In this document: one piece after another, positions 45,428-54,337 of the stretch
Numbering within the stretch: the first letter of the stretch is position 1
Layout: each line of letters starts with the position of its first letter
Origin: Thermoanaerobaculales bacterium
GTDB lineage: Bacteria; Acidobacteriota; Thermoanaerobaculia; Thermoanaerobaculales; Sulfomarinibacteraceae
Length of the DNA: 64,000 nt
Direction of reading: 5' to 3'
NCBI GenBank assembly: GCA_025456145.1
Contig: JALOLD010000006.1
Span: 1-64,000, forward strand
Program-made: the position numbers and the translations under genes
The notes under the pieces: generated by a model
Told to the model about the DNA's origin: nothing
The model's input: only the letters and a program-made list of their open reading frames with translations
Databases searched by the model: none

Positions 45428-45987
45428 CTTGCCGACTCCCGCCTGCGGATCTTCCGTGCAGCGAGCTTCACCTTACCATCCTCCACCCGCACCTCGAACT
45501 GGACCTCGCGGCCGAGCTTCTGCTGGAGCTCGGCCCGCTGCTGCTCGAGCTGGCGGTCGAACTCGAGCCGGTTGAGCCGCACGTCGAGACCGAGCTGGCG
45601 TTTGGCCGACACATAGCGGTCGTACAGGGACCCGCCGCCAGCCGATTCTACGGATGTCAGGGTGGGACCGTTTGCCTCCTCGACCTGCGGGTGGGTGACG
45701 TGCGACCCGACACCCTCGGGGCGCACCGACCGTCCCTCCTCGCGCTCGCGCAGCATCCGCTCCCAGTTCTGCGAGTAGGTCATGAACCGGTGCTGGAGCT
45801 GCTCGACGCGGAACTGGTCGGCCCGACGGTTGAAGCCCTGCTCGGCGAGGCTGCGCAGCCGCTGTGCGAACCGCGCGCGCTCGACCTCGGGGGGGACCCG
45901 GAGCCCGCCCGAGAAGAACCGCTCCCAGTTCTTGACCTGCTCGCGAAGATCTCGCTCGAGCAACTGGATCTTCTGTTCGAGGTCCAT
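45424..45987 (-). CDS. Coiled-coil protein, function unknown
   Basis: A 187-aa charged protein with two helical coiled-coil parts: residues 1-80 (MDLEQKIQLLERDLREQVKN, FAQRLRSLAEQGFNRRADQF) and 115-165 (LYDRYVSAKRQLGLDVRLNR, QLEQQRAELQQKLGREVQFE). A Ser/Gly-rich hinge joins them. It resembles the uncharacterised MXAN_5187-type C-terminal domain of myxobacteria, but this is from memory and unsure. The end overlaps the TPR gene by ATGA, so the two are co-translated. Confidence 0.7.
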   Translation of the reverse strand: MDLEQKIQLLERDLREQVKNWERFFSGGLRVPPEVERARFAQRLRSLAEQGFNRRADQFRVEQLQHRFMTYSQNWERMLREREEGRSVRPEGVGSHVTHPQVEEANGPTLTSVESAGGGSLYDRYVSAKRQLGLDVRLNRLEFDRQLEQQRAELQQKLGREVQFEVRVEDGKVKLAARKIRRRESAR

Positions 45988-46034
45988 GATCGGCTCCCGA
46001 CGACGCCCGGGATGACGGTCGCACGGCCCCGGGA

Positions 46035-46040
46035 TACAAT
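46035..46040 (+). promoter_or_regulatory. -10 element of selA, leaderless geometry
   Basis: TACAAT (5 of 6 consensus) ends exactly 6 bases before the ATG at 46047. No Shine-Dalgarno sequence precedes it. Confidence 0.55.
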
Positions 46041-46046
46041 GCCACG

Positions 46047-47435
46047 ATGCCTTCCCAGTATCGCACCATCCCGGCGATCCATCGACTGCTCGAGCGCGAG
46101 TCGCTGCGCCGGGCCGTCGAGCGGCACGGCCGGCCGCCGGTGATCGCGGCCTGCCGCCGGGCGGTCGACCGGTTGCGCCGGCGGATCGCCAACGGCGCCG
46201 TCGACGACGCCGCGAGCCGCGACGCCACCTCCGCGATCGAGGCCGAGGCGCTGTCCATCCTCGCCGAGACGACCCGCCCGGCCTACCGCGGCGTGGTCAA
46301 TGCGACCGGGGTGCTGATCCACACCAACCTCGGCCGGTCGCCGCTGTCGACCGAAGGGCTCGACGGCCTCGAGTCCTATCTCGCCCTCGAGCTCGACCTG
46401 GCCACCGGCCGGCGTGGTCAGCGGCTGGCGCCGCTGCGACAGCGGATCGCCGAGCTGTGCGGCGCTCACAGCGCGGTGATGGTCAACAACAACGCCGCGG
46501 CACTGCTGCTGATCCTCAGCGCGCTCGCCTCGGGCCGGCAGGTGATCGTGTCGCGGGGCCAGCTGATCGAGATCGGCGGCTCGTTCCGGCTGCCCGAGGT
46601 GATGGCGGCCTCGGGCTGCCGTCTGGTCGAGGTCGGATGCACCAACCGCACCCACCTCGCCGACTACGAGCGCGCGCTGACCGACGAGACCGGCGCGATC
46701 CTCGTCGCCCACCAGTCGAACTTCCGGATCGTCGGCTTCACGACCGAGCCGGCGATCTCCGAGCTCGCCGCGCTCGCCCGCCGGGCCGGGGTACCGCTGA
46801 TCGTCGACCAGGGCTCGGGGTGCCTCCACGACCTCGGCCGCTGGGGCCTGCCGCCCGAGCCGACGGTGCAGGGTCTCCTCGCCGAGGGCGCCGATCTCGT
46901 CTGCTTCTCGGGCGACAAGCTGCTCGGCGGCCCCCAGGCCGGGATCGTCGTCGGCGCCGCCGAGTGGGTCGAGCCGCTCGGCCGCCACCCGCTTTATCGC
47001 GCGCTCCGGCCCGACAAGACCGCCCTCGTCATGATGGACCGCGTCCTCGCCGCCCACCGGTCCGGCCGGCTCGAGGAGATCCCCCTCTACGCGATGATGT
47101 CGGCGCCGCTCGACGCCCTCGCGCGGCGCGCCCGCCGGCTCGCCTCCCGGCTGCGCCGGGCCGGGGTGCCGGCCCGCGACCGCGCCCTCCGCGCGGCCCT
47201 CGGTGGCGGCACGACCCCCGAGGAGACGATGCCGAGCCACGGGTTGGCGGTGGCCGGCGGTCAGGCCCTCGCCGACGCGCTGCGCGGTGGCGAGCCGCCG
47301 GTCATCGGCCGCCTCGTCGAGGACGAGGTGCTGCTCGACCTGAGAACCGTCCGGCCGACCGAGGACCACACCCTCGAGCGCGCCCTCGTCGAGGCTCAGA
47401 GCAGGCTCAGCGACCTCCAGGCCTCGGGCAGGTAG
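46047..47435 (+). CDS. selA: L-seryl-tRNA(Sec) selenium transferase
   Basis: SelA converts Ser-tRNA(Sec) to Sec-tRNA(Sec) using selenophosphate. The 462-aa PLP enzyme has the N-terminal tRNA-binding part (YRTIPAIHRLLERESLRRAV), NATGVLIHTNLGRSPLS and HSAVMVNNNAAALLLILSAL. It also has SRGQLIEIGGSFRLPEVMAA and the PLP lysine Lys291 in CFSGDKLLGGPQAGI. The tail has DEVLLDLRTVRPTED. The partner tRNA-Sec lies 28 kb away at 18216-18314; selB and selD are not in this window. Its 3' end overlaps the prepilin peptidase by 40 bases in antisense. Confidence 0.96.
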   Translation: MPSQYRTIPAIHRLLERESLRRAVERHGRPPVIAACRRAVDRLRRRIANGAVDDAASRDATSAIEAEALSILAETTRPAYRGVVNATGVLIHTNLGRSPLSTEGLDGLESYLALELDLATGRRGQRLAPLRQRIAELCGAHSAVMVNNNAAALLLILSALASGRQVIVSRGQLIEIGGSFRLPEVMAASGCRLVEVGCTNRTHLADYERALTDETGAILVAHQSNFRIVGFTTEPAISELAALARRAGVPLIVDQGSGCLHDLGRWGLPPEPTVQGLLAEGADLVCFSGDKLLGGPQAGIVVGAAEWVEPLGRHPLYRALRPDKTALVMMDRVLAAHRSGRLEEIPLYAMMSAPLDALARRARRLASRLRRAGVPARDRALRAALGGGTTPEETMPSHGLAVAGGQALADALRGGEPPVIGRLVEDEVLLDLRTVRPTEDHTLERALVEAQSRLSDLQASGR

Positions 47436-48169
47436 AGCCAGAGGAGGACCGCCGCCGCGAGAAAGGTCCCGAAGGGCAGCGCGGTGCTCCGGGTGCCGCG
47501 GCCGCTGACGATGAGCGCCCCGCCGACCAGCGCGCCGAGCACCGCCGCGGTGACCAGCACCATCAGGCAGCCCTCGAGCCCGACCACCGAGCCGATCGCC
47601 GCCAGGTACTTGACATCGCCCCAGCCCATCCCCTCGACCCCGCGCAGCCACCGGTAGAGCAGGATGACGGTGGTCGGCAGAGCGGCCCCGACGACCGCGC
47701 CGGCCAGCGAGTCGCCGAGCCCGGTCAGGCCGCCGAACCACGAGAAGCCGAGACCGAGGACGATCGCCGGGTAGGTCATGACGTCGGGCAGGAGCTGGTG
47801 CTCGAGGTCGATCAGGGCGAGGGCGAGGGACAGCCAGGCGAAGATCACCACCTCGGCGGTCACCGCGCCGAGACCGTACCGGACGACGCCGAGGACCGCG
47901 AGACCGGCCGCGGCGGCCTCGACCAGCGGGTAGCGGATCGCGATCCTCGCCCGGCAGCTCCGGCACCGCGCACCGAGGATGATCCACGAGACGATCGGCA
48001 GGTTGTCGTACCAGGCGATCGGGGTCGCACAGGTCGGGCAGGCCGACCGCGGCGAGACGATCGACAGCCGGCGCGGCACCCGGTGGATCACGACGTTGAG
48101 GAAGCTGCCGACCACCGCCCCGACGACGAAGGCGTAGAGGATCACGATCGTCTGCGTCTGACCAGGCAT
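47396..48169 (-). CDS. pilD: Prepilin leader peptidase / N-methyltransferase
   Basis: PilD cleaves and methylates type IV prepilins in the inner membrane. The 257-aa protein has the N-terminal methyltransferase segment GSFLNVVIHRVPRRLS. The zinc Cys pairs are SACPTCATPIAWYDNLPIVS and ARCRSCRARI. The aspartyl protease motifs are LIDLEHQLLPDVMTYP and GMGWGDVKYLAAIG (GxGD), within about eight transmembrane helices. It serves the pil operon 31 kb away. The start overlaps the upstream glycosyltransferase gene by 28 bases. Confidence 0.94.
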   Translation of the reverse strand: MPGQTQTIVILYAFVVGAVVGSFLNVVIHRVPRRLSIVSPRSACPTCATPIAWYDNLPIVSWIILGARCRSCRARIAIRYPLVEAAAAGLAVLGVVRYGLGAVTAEVVIFAWLSLALALIDLEHQLLPDVMTYPAIVLGLGFSWFGGLTGLGDSLAGAVVGAALPTTVILLYRWLRGVEGMGWGDVKYLAAIGSVVGLEGCLMVLVTAAVLGALVGGALIVSGRGTRSTALPFGTFLAAAVLLWLYLPEAWRSLSLL

Positions 48170-49299
48170 CGGTAGAGCTCCTCCAGCTGTCGAACCATGT
48201 GGTCGCGGTCGAAGGCCTCGAGCCCGTCGGTCGCGGCGGCTGCCATCTGGCGCCGCCGATCCTCATCGGCGAGCAGGCCGAGCACCGCGCGGGCGAGGGC
48301 TCCCGGGTCCCCCGCCACGACGAGCTCGCCGTTGACCCCCGGTCGCACCACCTCGGGCGTGCCGTCGACCGCGGTCGCGACGACCGGGACCCCGGCCGCC
48401 AGCGCCTCGACGACCGAGCACGGCAGGCCCTCGTGGCGCGACGACAGGACCGACACCGCGGTCGAGGCGAGCAGCCCGGGCACATCGTCGAACCACCCGG
48501 TGAAGTGGATCCGGCCGGTCAGACCGAGCTCGTCCGCGAGCCTCTCCGCCGGGCCGCGCAACCGGCCGTCGCCGACCATCACGAACACCGCCTCGGGCCG
48601 CTCGCCCGCGATCGCCGCGGCGGCGCGGACGAAGTCGAGCGGCGCCTTCTGGGGCTTGAAGTTACCGATCTGGACGACCAGCGGGGCGCCGGCGGGAAGC
48701 CCCAGCCGGCGACGCGTCGCCGCACCGTCGCCGGCGTTCCGGAAGCGGGCGAGGTCGACCCCGGCGCGGATCACCGTGGCCTCGGCCTCGCCCCACAGGC
48801 CGAGCTCGAGCCCGCGCCGCCGGTTGAGCTCGGACACCGTGACGAAGTGGTCGGTCCAGCGGGCGGCCAACCGCTCGACGGCGAAATAGGCGATACGCTT
48901 GACCGCCGGCTGGAGCGGGGTGAAGCCGAAGCCGTGCACCGTGTGGACGACGACGGGCACTCCCTCGCGACGAGCCGCGAGCCGCCCGAGCACCCCGGCC
49001 TTCGACGAGTGGGTGTGGACGACGTCCGGCCGGAAGTCGCGGATCGCCCGGCGCAGCCCGGCCAGGGCGCGCAGATCGCGGTGCGGGGCGACCGGCCGCA
49101 CCAGGTCGGGGATCTCGAAGGCGACGACGTCGGCGAGCTCCCGGGCCTCGTCGTCGAGGACGTCGCCCGGGCCCCAGGCGAGGGCGGCGTCGAAACTGGC
49201 GCGGTCGAGGCGGGCGGCGGTGTGGAGGGCGACCCGTTGCGCGCCGCCGAGCTCGAGGCGGGTGATCGCGGTCAGCACCCGGATCCGTTCGCCGCTCAA
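48142..49299 (-). CDS. Glycosyltransferase family 4
   Basis: The 385-aa GT-B enzyme begins IRVLTAITRLELGGAQRVAL. It has PDVVHTHSSKAGVLGRLAAR in the acceptor half. The donor half has VQIGNFKPQKAPLDFVRAAA and the EX7E-type end SSRHEGLPCSVVEALAAGVP. It should extend a lipid-linked glycan in the cytoplasm. The start is taken as TTG at 49299 because it overlaps the FAD-protein stop (TTGA), matching the ATGA/GTGA couplings of this locus. Confidence 0.87.
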   Translation of the reverse strand: MSGERIRVLTAITRLELGGAQRVALHTAARLDRASFDAALAWGPGDVLDDEARELADVVAFEIPDLVRPVAPHRDLRALAGLRRAIRDFRPDVVHTHSSKAGVLGRLAARREGVPVVVHTVHGFGFTPLQPAVKRIAYFAVERLAARWTDHFVTVSELNRRRGLELGLWGEAEATVIRAGVDLARFRNAGDGAATRRRLGLPAGAPLVVQIGNFKPQKAPLDFVRAAAAIAGERPEAVFVMVGDGRLRGPAERLADELGLTGRIHFTGWFDDVPGLLASTAVSVLSSRHEGLPCSVVEALAAGVPVVATAVDGTPEVVRPGVNGELVVAGDPGALARAVLGLLADEDRRRQMAAAATDGLEAFDRDHMVRQLEELYRCLVRRRRS

Positions 49300-50591
49300 C
49301 CGAGCTCCCGGACGATCCGCCGCGCCGCGGCCATCCCGTCGAGGATCGCGTCCTCCATCGCCGAGTACTTCCACTCCGCCCAGCGGCCGGCCAGCCGGAC
49401 GCCGTGCTCGGCGAGCCAGCTCCGCAGCGCGGCGACCGCGGGACGTCTCGGGTGGTCGAAGACGACATAGGCCGGGTCGACCATGGTCAGGCGGCGGACC
49501 TCGACCGCCGCCGGGTCGAGCAGACCGATCGCGACCAGCGCCGCCTCGGCGCGCGCGGCCTCGCCGGCGACGTCGCCGACCCCCGGCTCGAGGCTGACCT
49601 CGACCGAGACCGTGTGGCAGCCGGCCGGGGCGAGCCGACCGTGGTTCGACGGGAAACCGACCCGGTAGAAGGGCAGCTCGGGGTCGGGGAAGTATCGCCA
49701 GTGCTCGGGGACCGGCGCCGGGCCCCGGACGCCGAGGGCGATGTTGAGCACCCGCACCCAGCGCAGCGCGCGCCGCGCCGCCGCCACCTCTCCCGGCAGG
49801 GGGTCGACGACCAGGTCGAGGAACGCCGGCAGGGCAATCGTCGAGATCGCGAGGTCGAAGGGCAGGCGCTCGCCGCCGGCGAGCTCGAGCCAGCCCTCGC
49901 CGAGGCTGAGCCGAACCACCTCGGCGCCGAGCCTCAAACCCGGGACGGCGGCGGCGACCCGGTCGGGCAGCAGCCGGATCCCGCCCTCGGCGGGGTAGCG
50001 GAAGAGCGCGTTGTAGCCGACCTCGGCGTCGTGCAGACCGAGCGCGCCGTCGACGACCTCCTCGAGGCCCGGCTTGGGCACGTAGCGTCCGACCCAGTCG
50101 AGGCTCAGCTCCTCGGGCTCGGCGCGGTAGAGCTTGCGGTTGTAGGGGAAGAAGAAGTGGCGGGCGAGCCCCTCGCCGAACCGTTCGTCGACCCAGTCGC
50201 GGAAGCTGGCGGGCTCGCGTTCCGGGCTCGCCGCCCAGGCCCGGATGAAGCCGAGCAGGCAGTCCCGCCGGATCTCGGGGGCGAGGGCGTGGGTGTTGAT
50301 CTGGATCGGGTAGGGGGTCGCCCGGCCGCCGACGACGACCGCGGCGAGGCGCCGCCAGACGGCGAGCTGCGACCACAGGCCGAGGGCCTCGAGATAGGCC
50401 TCGGTCTCGGGCCGCCCGACGTGGAGCAGATGGCCGGTGTAATCGAAGACATAGCCGGCATCGGCGATGCTCCGGCAGGCGCCGCCCGGCTCGCCCTCCC
50501 GCTCGAGCACCGGTGCTCCGAGCCCGGCCGCGGCGAGGCGCTCGCCGGCCACCAGCCCGGTCAGGCCGCCGCCGATGACGAGGACCCTCAC
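49296..50591 (-). CDS. FAD-dependent oxidoreductase, amine oxidase/protoporphyrinogen-oxidase-like
   Basis: The 431-aa flavoprotein opens with the dinucleotide-binding motif VLVIGGGLTGLVAGERLAAA and GAPVLEREGEPGGACRS. It then has YVFDYTGHLLHVGRPETEAY and YNRKLYRAEPEELSLDWVGR. The C-terminal FAD motif region is GRWAEWKYSAMEDAILDGMA. Such proteins occur in polysaccharide clusters, some as UDP-galactopyranose mutase relatives; this one could act on a nucleotide sugar or lipid-linked sugar. The GTG start overlaps the WecA-like stop (GTGA). Confidence 0.8.
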   Translation of the reverse strand: MRVLVIGGGLTGLVAGERLAAAGLGAPVLEREGEPGGACRSIADAGYVFDYTGHLLHVGRPETEAYLEALGLWSQLAVWRRLAAVVVGGRATPYPIQINTHALAPEIRRDCLLGFIRAWAASPEREPASFRDWVDERFGEGLARHFFFPYNRKLYRAEPEELSLDWVGRYVPKPGLEEVVDGALGLHDAEVGYNALFRYPAEGGIRLLPDRVAAAVPGLRLGAEVVRLSLGEGWLELAGGERLPFDLAISTIALPAFLDLVVDPLPGEVAAARRALRWVRVLNIALGVRGPAPVPEHWRYFPDPELPFYRVGFPSNHGRLAPAGCHTVSVEVSLEPGVGDVAGEAARAEAALVAIGLLDPAAVEVRRLTMVDPAYVVFDHPRRPAVAALRSWLAEHGVRLAGRWAEWKYSAMEDAILDGMAAARRIVRELG

Positions 50592-51592
50592 GCCGGCCCC
50601 ATGTCGACCCGGCCGAGCCAGACCAGGATGGCGAGCCCGACCGCGCCGACCACCGCGCTGACGACGATGGTCGTCGTCGGGTCGAGGTAGAGGATCGCCA
50701 GCCCGACCCCGCCGAGCAGGACCGCCGCCGCGTAGCACGCGACCACGGTGCGGACCGTCGAGCCGCCGAGCCGGCGGCGCAGCCGCAGCGGGATGTGGTC
50801 GGGGCTGCCGTGGTAGATCTTCCGTCCCGCCCGGACCCGCAGGAACATCACGAAGAAGGTGTCGACGACCGGCAGAGCCAGGAAGTAGAGCGGCGCGATG
50901 AAGCCGAGGTCGTTGTATGCCGTGTAGTCCATGACCATCGCCAGGGCGCCGAGGGTCAGACCGATGAACAGGCTCCCGCAGTCGCCGAGATAGATCACCG
51001 CCGGGTGGAAGTTGAAGCGGAGAAAGCCGAGCAGCGCGCCGACCAGGGCAACCGTGAAGTAGGCGACGACCATCCGCCCGTTGAGCAGCGCGACGACCAG
51101 CAGATAGGTCCCGGCGATGACCCCCAGCCCGCCCGCCAGCCCGTCCATGATGTCGCTCAGGTTGAAGGCGTTCGACGTTCCGACCAGCCAGAGCACGGTG
51201 AGCGCGGCCCGCCCCCACCAGGGCATGAAGATCAGGTGGAGCATGACCCCGGCCTTGAGCAGGACGAAGACCGCGACCGCCTGGCCGATCGCCTTGGGCT
51301 TGGGGGTCAGCGCGCCGAAGTCGTCGATCAGACCGACCATGGTGACGATGGTCGAGGCGAGGAGCAGCGCGAGCAGCTCCTCGTCGAACTCGAAGGTCAT
51401 CCCGATCGACAGCAGAAAGGCGACGAAGACCGCGAGCCCACCGAGGTAGGCGACCGGCTGCCCGTGGGTCTTGAGGTGCCCGTCCGGCCGGTCGACGACG
51501 CCGAAGCGCAGCGCCGCCTCGCGGGCCATCGGCGTGCCGACCAGGGCGAGCAGGTAGGCGAGAAAGAAGCCGAGGGTCAGCTGGATCACCAT
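50588..51592 (-). CDS. WecA/MraY-like undecaprenyl-phosphate sugar-1-phosphate transferase
   Basis: A 334-aa polytopic protein with about ten transmembrane helices. Family motifs are the cytosolic Asp pair GLIDDFGALTPKPK, NAFNLSDIMDGLAGGLGVIA, RFNFHPAVIYLGDCGSLFIG and SPDHIPLRLRRRLGG. It should load the first sugar-1-phosphate on undecaprenyl phosphate for surface polysaccharide. The ATG at 51592 gives MVIQLTLGFFLAYLLALVG as the first helix; the upstream extension lies inside the neighbouring glycosyltransferase gene. Confidence 0.9.
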   Translation of the reverse strand: MVIQLTLGFFLAYLLALVGTPMAREAALRFGVVDRPDGHLKTHGQPVAYLGGLAVFVAFLLSIGMTFEFDEELLALLLASTIVTMVGLIDDFGALTPKPKAIGQAVAVFVLLKAGVMLHLIFMPWWGRAALTVLWLVGTSNAFNLSDIMDGLAGGLGVIAGTYLLVVALLNGRMVVAYFTVALVGALLGFLRFNFHPAVIYLGDCGSLFIGLTLGALAMVMDYTAYNDLGFIAPLYFLALPVVDTFFVMFLRVRAGRKIYHGSPDHIPLRLRRRLGGSTVRTVVACYAAAVLLGGVGLAILYLDPTTTIVVSAVVGAVGLAILVWLGRVDMGPA

Positions 51593-52557
51593 GGCAGGTC
51601 GTCGAGCCTCCGGCGCGGCCGGCCGCGTCGCGCGCGCCACTCATCGACGACCAGCGGCCAGCGCCGGGCGAGCGCCGCCGCGAGCGCCGGCCGCCGCACC
51701 ACGCCGAGGGTCGTCAACGCCGCGTCCCACGCCAAGAGTAGGGGCAGCCGCAGCCCGAGATCAAGCGCTCCCAGGTGCCGGATCAGCGTCATCCAGCGGT
51801 TTGTGACAACGCAGGCCTCGAGCTCGACCGGCCGTCGCCAGCGCAGCGGGCCGCGCCCGGCGGCGGCGCCGGCGCCGCGGCGGTGCACCGCCACCGCCTC
51901 GGGAAGGGCGTCGACCCGGTAGCCCGCGTTGGTCAGCCGCCAGCCGAGCTCGAGGTCCTCCCAGAAGCAGAAGAAGGGCTCGGCCCACGGCCCGGTCGGC
52001 GCCGCCACCGCGGCGAGGGCCGGGCGCCGGTAGACCGCGAGCGCGCCGCAGGCCGCGAGCACCGGTCTCCTCCGCAGCAGCTCGGGCGAGACGGTCTCGC
52101 CATAGCCCCGGTCGCGCACCTCGAGGGTGAGAGGGGCGAGCACCTGTCCGATGCTGTCGACGGTGACGCCGTCTCCCCGCATGAGCCGCGGCGCGACCCC
52201 GGCGAGGGGGTCGCCGACGGCGAGGGCCGCGGCGGCGAGGCTCAGGCAGTCGGGCGAGACCCGGACATCCGGGTTGAGGAAGGCGACGGCCTCGGGCCCG
52301 TCGCCGAGGGCGGCGAGGCCCCGGTTGCAGCCGCCGGCGAAGCCGGTGTTGACGGGCAGGGCGATGAGCTCGAACCGCCGGTCATTGAACGCGGCGACGA
52401 CCTCGCGGCTGCCGTCGGTCGAGGCGTTGTCGACGACGACGACGCGGCCGAGCCGGTCGGCGACGGCCAGCGCGGCCAGGCAGGCGGGCAGGTCGAGCGA
52501 CGAGTTGTAGCTCACCACCACCGCGTCGACCGCGGCCGCCGGGGACGGACCGTTCAC
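51586..52557 (-). CDS. Glycosyltransferase family 2 (rhamnosyltransferase-like)
   Basis: A 323-aa GT-A enzyme: AVDAVVVSYNSSLDLPACLA, VVVVDNASTDGSREVVAAF, NTGFAGGCNRGLAAL and the metal-binding AFLNPDVRVSPDCL, with FCFWEDLELGWRLTNAGYRV in the acceptor half. The C-terminus is Arg-rich. The GTG start at 52557 overlaps the stop of a 22-codon upstream reading frame (GTGA), implying coupled translation. Confidence 0.87.
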   Translation of the reverse strand: MNGPSPAAAVDAVVVSYNSSLDLPACLAALAVADRLGRVVVVDNASTDGSREVVAAFNDRRFELIALPVNTGFAGGCNRGLAALGDGPEAVAFLNPDVRVSPDCLSLAAAALAVGDPLAGVAPRLMRGDGVTVDSIGQVLAPLTLEVRDRGYGETVSPELLRRRPVLAACGALAVYRRPALAAVAAPTGPWAEPFFCFWEDLELGWRLTNAGYRVDALPEAVAVHRRGAGAAAGRGPLRWRRPVELEACVVTNRWMTLIRHLGALDLGLRLPLLLAWDAALTTLGVVRRPALAAALARRWPLVVDEWRARRGRPRRRLDDLPW

Positions 52558-52622
52558 CGACCGACCCCGCGATCGGGCACGCGCGCGACATCTCGGGGCG
52601 CCGCCTGGCGGCTGCCGGGCAT
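52554..52622 (-). CDS. Putative 22-aa leader peptide upstream of the glycosyltransferase
   Basis: The ATG at 52622 opens a 22-codon frame (MPGSRQAAPRDV then ARVPDRGVGR). It ends in a TGA overlapping the GTG of the next gene. A -10 TATGAT ends 6 bases before the ATG. It contains five Arg codons. It could be a coupling or attenuator peptide; it is also possible that the annotated gene simply has an internal start. Confidence 0.45.
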   Translation of the reverse strand: MPGSRQAAPRDVARVPDRGVGR

Positions 52623-52628
52623 GGCGGC

Positions 52629-52634
52629 ATCATA
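52629..52634 (-). promoter_or_regulatory. -10 element of the reverse-strand polysaccharide genes
   Basis: TATGAT (5 of 6 consensus) on the reverse strand ends 6 bases before the leader-peptide ATG at 52622. It is divergent from the promoter at 52678-52683, so both directions start within about 70 bases. Confidence 0.5.
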
Positions 52635-52677
52635 CCGGTCCCCCCGGACCCGGCGCGCCGGCCGGACCGGACCCTGC

Positions 52678-52683
52678 CACAAT
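52678..52683 (+). promoter_or_regulatory. -10 element of the membrane TPR gene, leaderless geometry
   Basis: CACAAT ends 7 bases before the ATG at 52691, and overlaps the upstream ATG at 52682. This favours the second ATG as the true start. Confidence 0.4.
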
Positions 52684-52690
52684 GGACGCG

Positions 52691-54328
52691 ATGAGCGACG
52701 CCGCGGTCCCCGACCCCGCCCCGCCCCGTCTTCCTGCCCGGCTCCAGGCGGTGCTGCTGGTCGCGCTCGCCCTCGCCGCCTTGTGGCCGAGCCTCGAGGC
52801 CGGCTTCTTCTGGGACGACATCCGGCAGATCGTCGACTCGACGACAATCGACGACCCCGGGGCGCCGCTGCGCTACCTCTCGCTCAACGTCGCCGAGTCG
52901 CGGGGCGAGACCGGCCGCGGCGGCGACGGCGTCGACACCTACCGGCCGATGTTCTTCGTCGCGCTCTGGTTGATCCATCGGGTCAACGGCGCGGACCCCT
53001 TCTGGTTCCACCTCGCGGTCGTCGCCGCCCACCTCGCGGTCTGTCTGCTGCTGTGGGTGGCAACCAGGCGCTTCGTCGGATCGGACCTCGCCGCGGCGGC
53101 GGTCTTCGCGGCCTTCGCGATCCACCCGGTGACCGCGGAGGGCTTCCTCTGGGCCTCGGCGATCTCGGAGCCCCTTTCGGCGGCCGGGCTGCTCGGCGCC
53201 GTCCTGATCCTCGACCGCTGGGGCCGAGAACCCAACCCCCGGGCCGCGAGCCTGGTCGCCGGTCTGGTCATGCTCGCCGGGCTGCTCTCCAAGGAGGTCG
53301 TGATCGGCGCGCTGCCGGCGGTGTCGCTCTACCTGTGGCGGGTGCGGGGGGTTCGCCCGGCGGCCCTGGTCGGGCCGTGGGTGGCCGCCGCGGTCTTCCT
53401 CGCCCTGCGGGTCAACGCGCTCGACGGTCTCCAGGCGACCGGCGCCGGTCTCGAGCAGCGCCTCGCCGCGCTCCGCAACCTGCCGGTCCTGGTCGTCGAC
53501 GGGCTGGTCGCGCTGGTCACGCTGCGGCCGGTCGGCGTCCGCCACCTCTACTGGGACTACCGGGAGCTCGGCTGGACGGAGAGCGCGGTCGCCGCCCTCG
53601 CCGTGCTGGCCATGGCGGCGGTCGCCTGGCGGGCCCGCCGCCGGCTGCCGCTGCTACCGATCGCCCTCGCGGTGACGGTCTGCATGCTGGCCCCGGTCGC
53701 CCTCGTCACCACCGCCCCGGGCTGGGGCGGCTTCGGCCGCTACCTCTACCTGCCCTGGGGCTTCCTCCTGCTCGCCGCCGGCGAGGCCGGCCGACGGCTC
53801 GCGCCGCGGTTGCGCGAGGGTTCGCCACGCCTCATCCCGATCGTCGCCGTGGCAACCGCCCTCTTCCTCGCCCTCGAGCTGGTCGGTCTCGGCCGCGCGC
53901 TCGAGGTCTACCGGTCGCCCGAGAGCCTCGCCCGCGCCGCGGTCGAGCTCCAGCCCCACGCCCCCGAGGGCTGGGAGTGGCTCGGCAACCACGAGCTCGA
54001 GGCCGGCGACCTGGCCGCCGCCGCCGCCTGCTACCGCGAGGCGGTGGCGATCGAGCCGTCGATCCTCAGGCCGCGCCACAACCTCGCCGCCGCGCTGCTC
54101 TTTCTCGGGCAACCGGCCGAGGCCCTCGACCACGCCCGCGCGGTCGCCGAGCTCCACGGCGTCGCCCCGGACGGCGCCTGGGTCGCCGCCTCGGCGTGCC
54201 TCGAGCTCGGACGCCGGGAGGAGGCGGGGCGCTGGATCGAGCTCGGCCTCGCCGAGGCGCCGGCCGACCGGCGTCTGCTCGAGCTGAGGTCGCGGTGGCT
54301 CGACCCGGCCCCGACTCCGACCCCCTGA
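52691..54328 (+). CDS. Polytopic membrane protein with C-terminal TPRs (TMTC/PMT-like)
   Basis: The 545-aa protein has 9-11 transmembrane helices from residue 15 to about 400, a luminal loop after the first helix (EAGFFWDDIRQIVDS, TYRPMFFVALWLI) and TPRs at the end (GWEWLGNHELEAGDLAAAAA, RHNLAAALLFLGQPAEALDH). The W-D-D motif after helix 1 is the catalytic-type aspartate position of GT-C enzymes, as in eukaryotic TMTC O-mannosyltransferases and bacterial relatives. Transfer of a lipid-linked sugar to protein or glycan in the periplasm is likely. An ATG three codons upstream is an alternative start. Confidence 0.75.
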   Translation: MSDAAVPDPAPPRLPARLQAVLLVALALAALWPSLEAGFFWDDIRQIVDSTTIDDPGAPLRYLSLNVAESRGETGRGGDGVDTYRPMFFVALWLIHRVNGADPFWFHLAVVAAHLAVCLLLWVATRRFVGSDLAAAAVFAAFAIHPVTAEGFLWASAISEPLSAAGLLGAVLILDRWGREPNPRAASLVAGLVMLAGLLSKEVVIGALPAVSLYLWRVRGVRPAALVGPWVAAAVFLALRVNALDGLQATGAGLEQRLAALRNLPVLVVDGLVALVTLRPVGVRHLYWDYRELGWTESAVAALAVLAMAAVAWRARRRLPLLPIALAVTVCMLAPVALVTTAPGWGGFGRYLYLPWGFLLLAAGEAGRRLAPRLREGSPRLIPIVAVATALFLALELVGLGRALEVYRSPESLARAAVELQPHAPEGWEWLGNHELEAGDLAAAAACYREAVAIEPSILRPRHNLAAALLFLGQPAEALDHARAVAELHGVAPDGAWVAASACLELGRREEAGRWIELGLAEAPADRRLLELRSRWLDPAPTPTP

Positions 54329-54337
54329 GGCCGCGGC

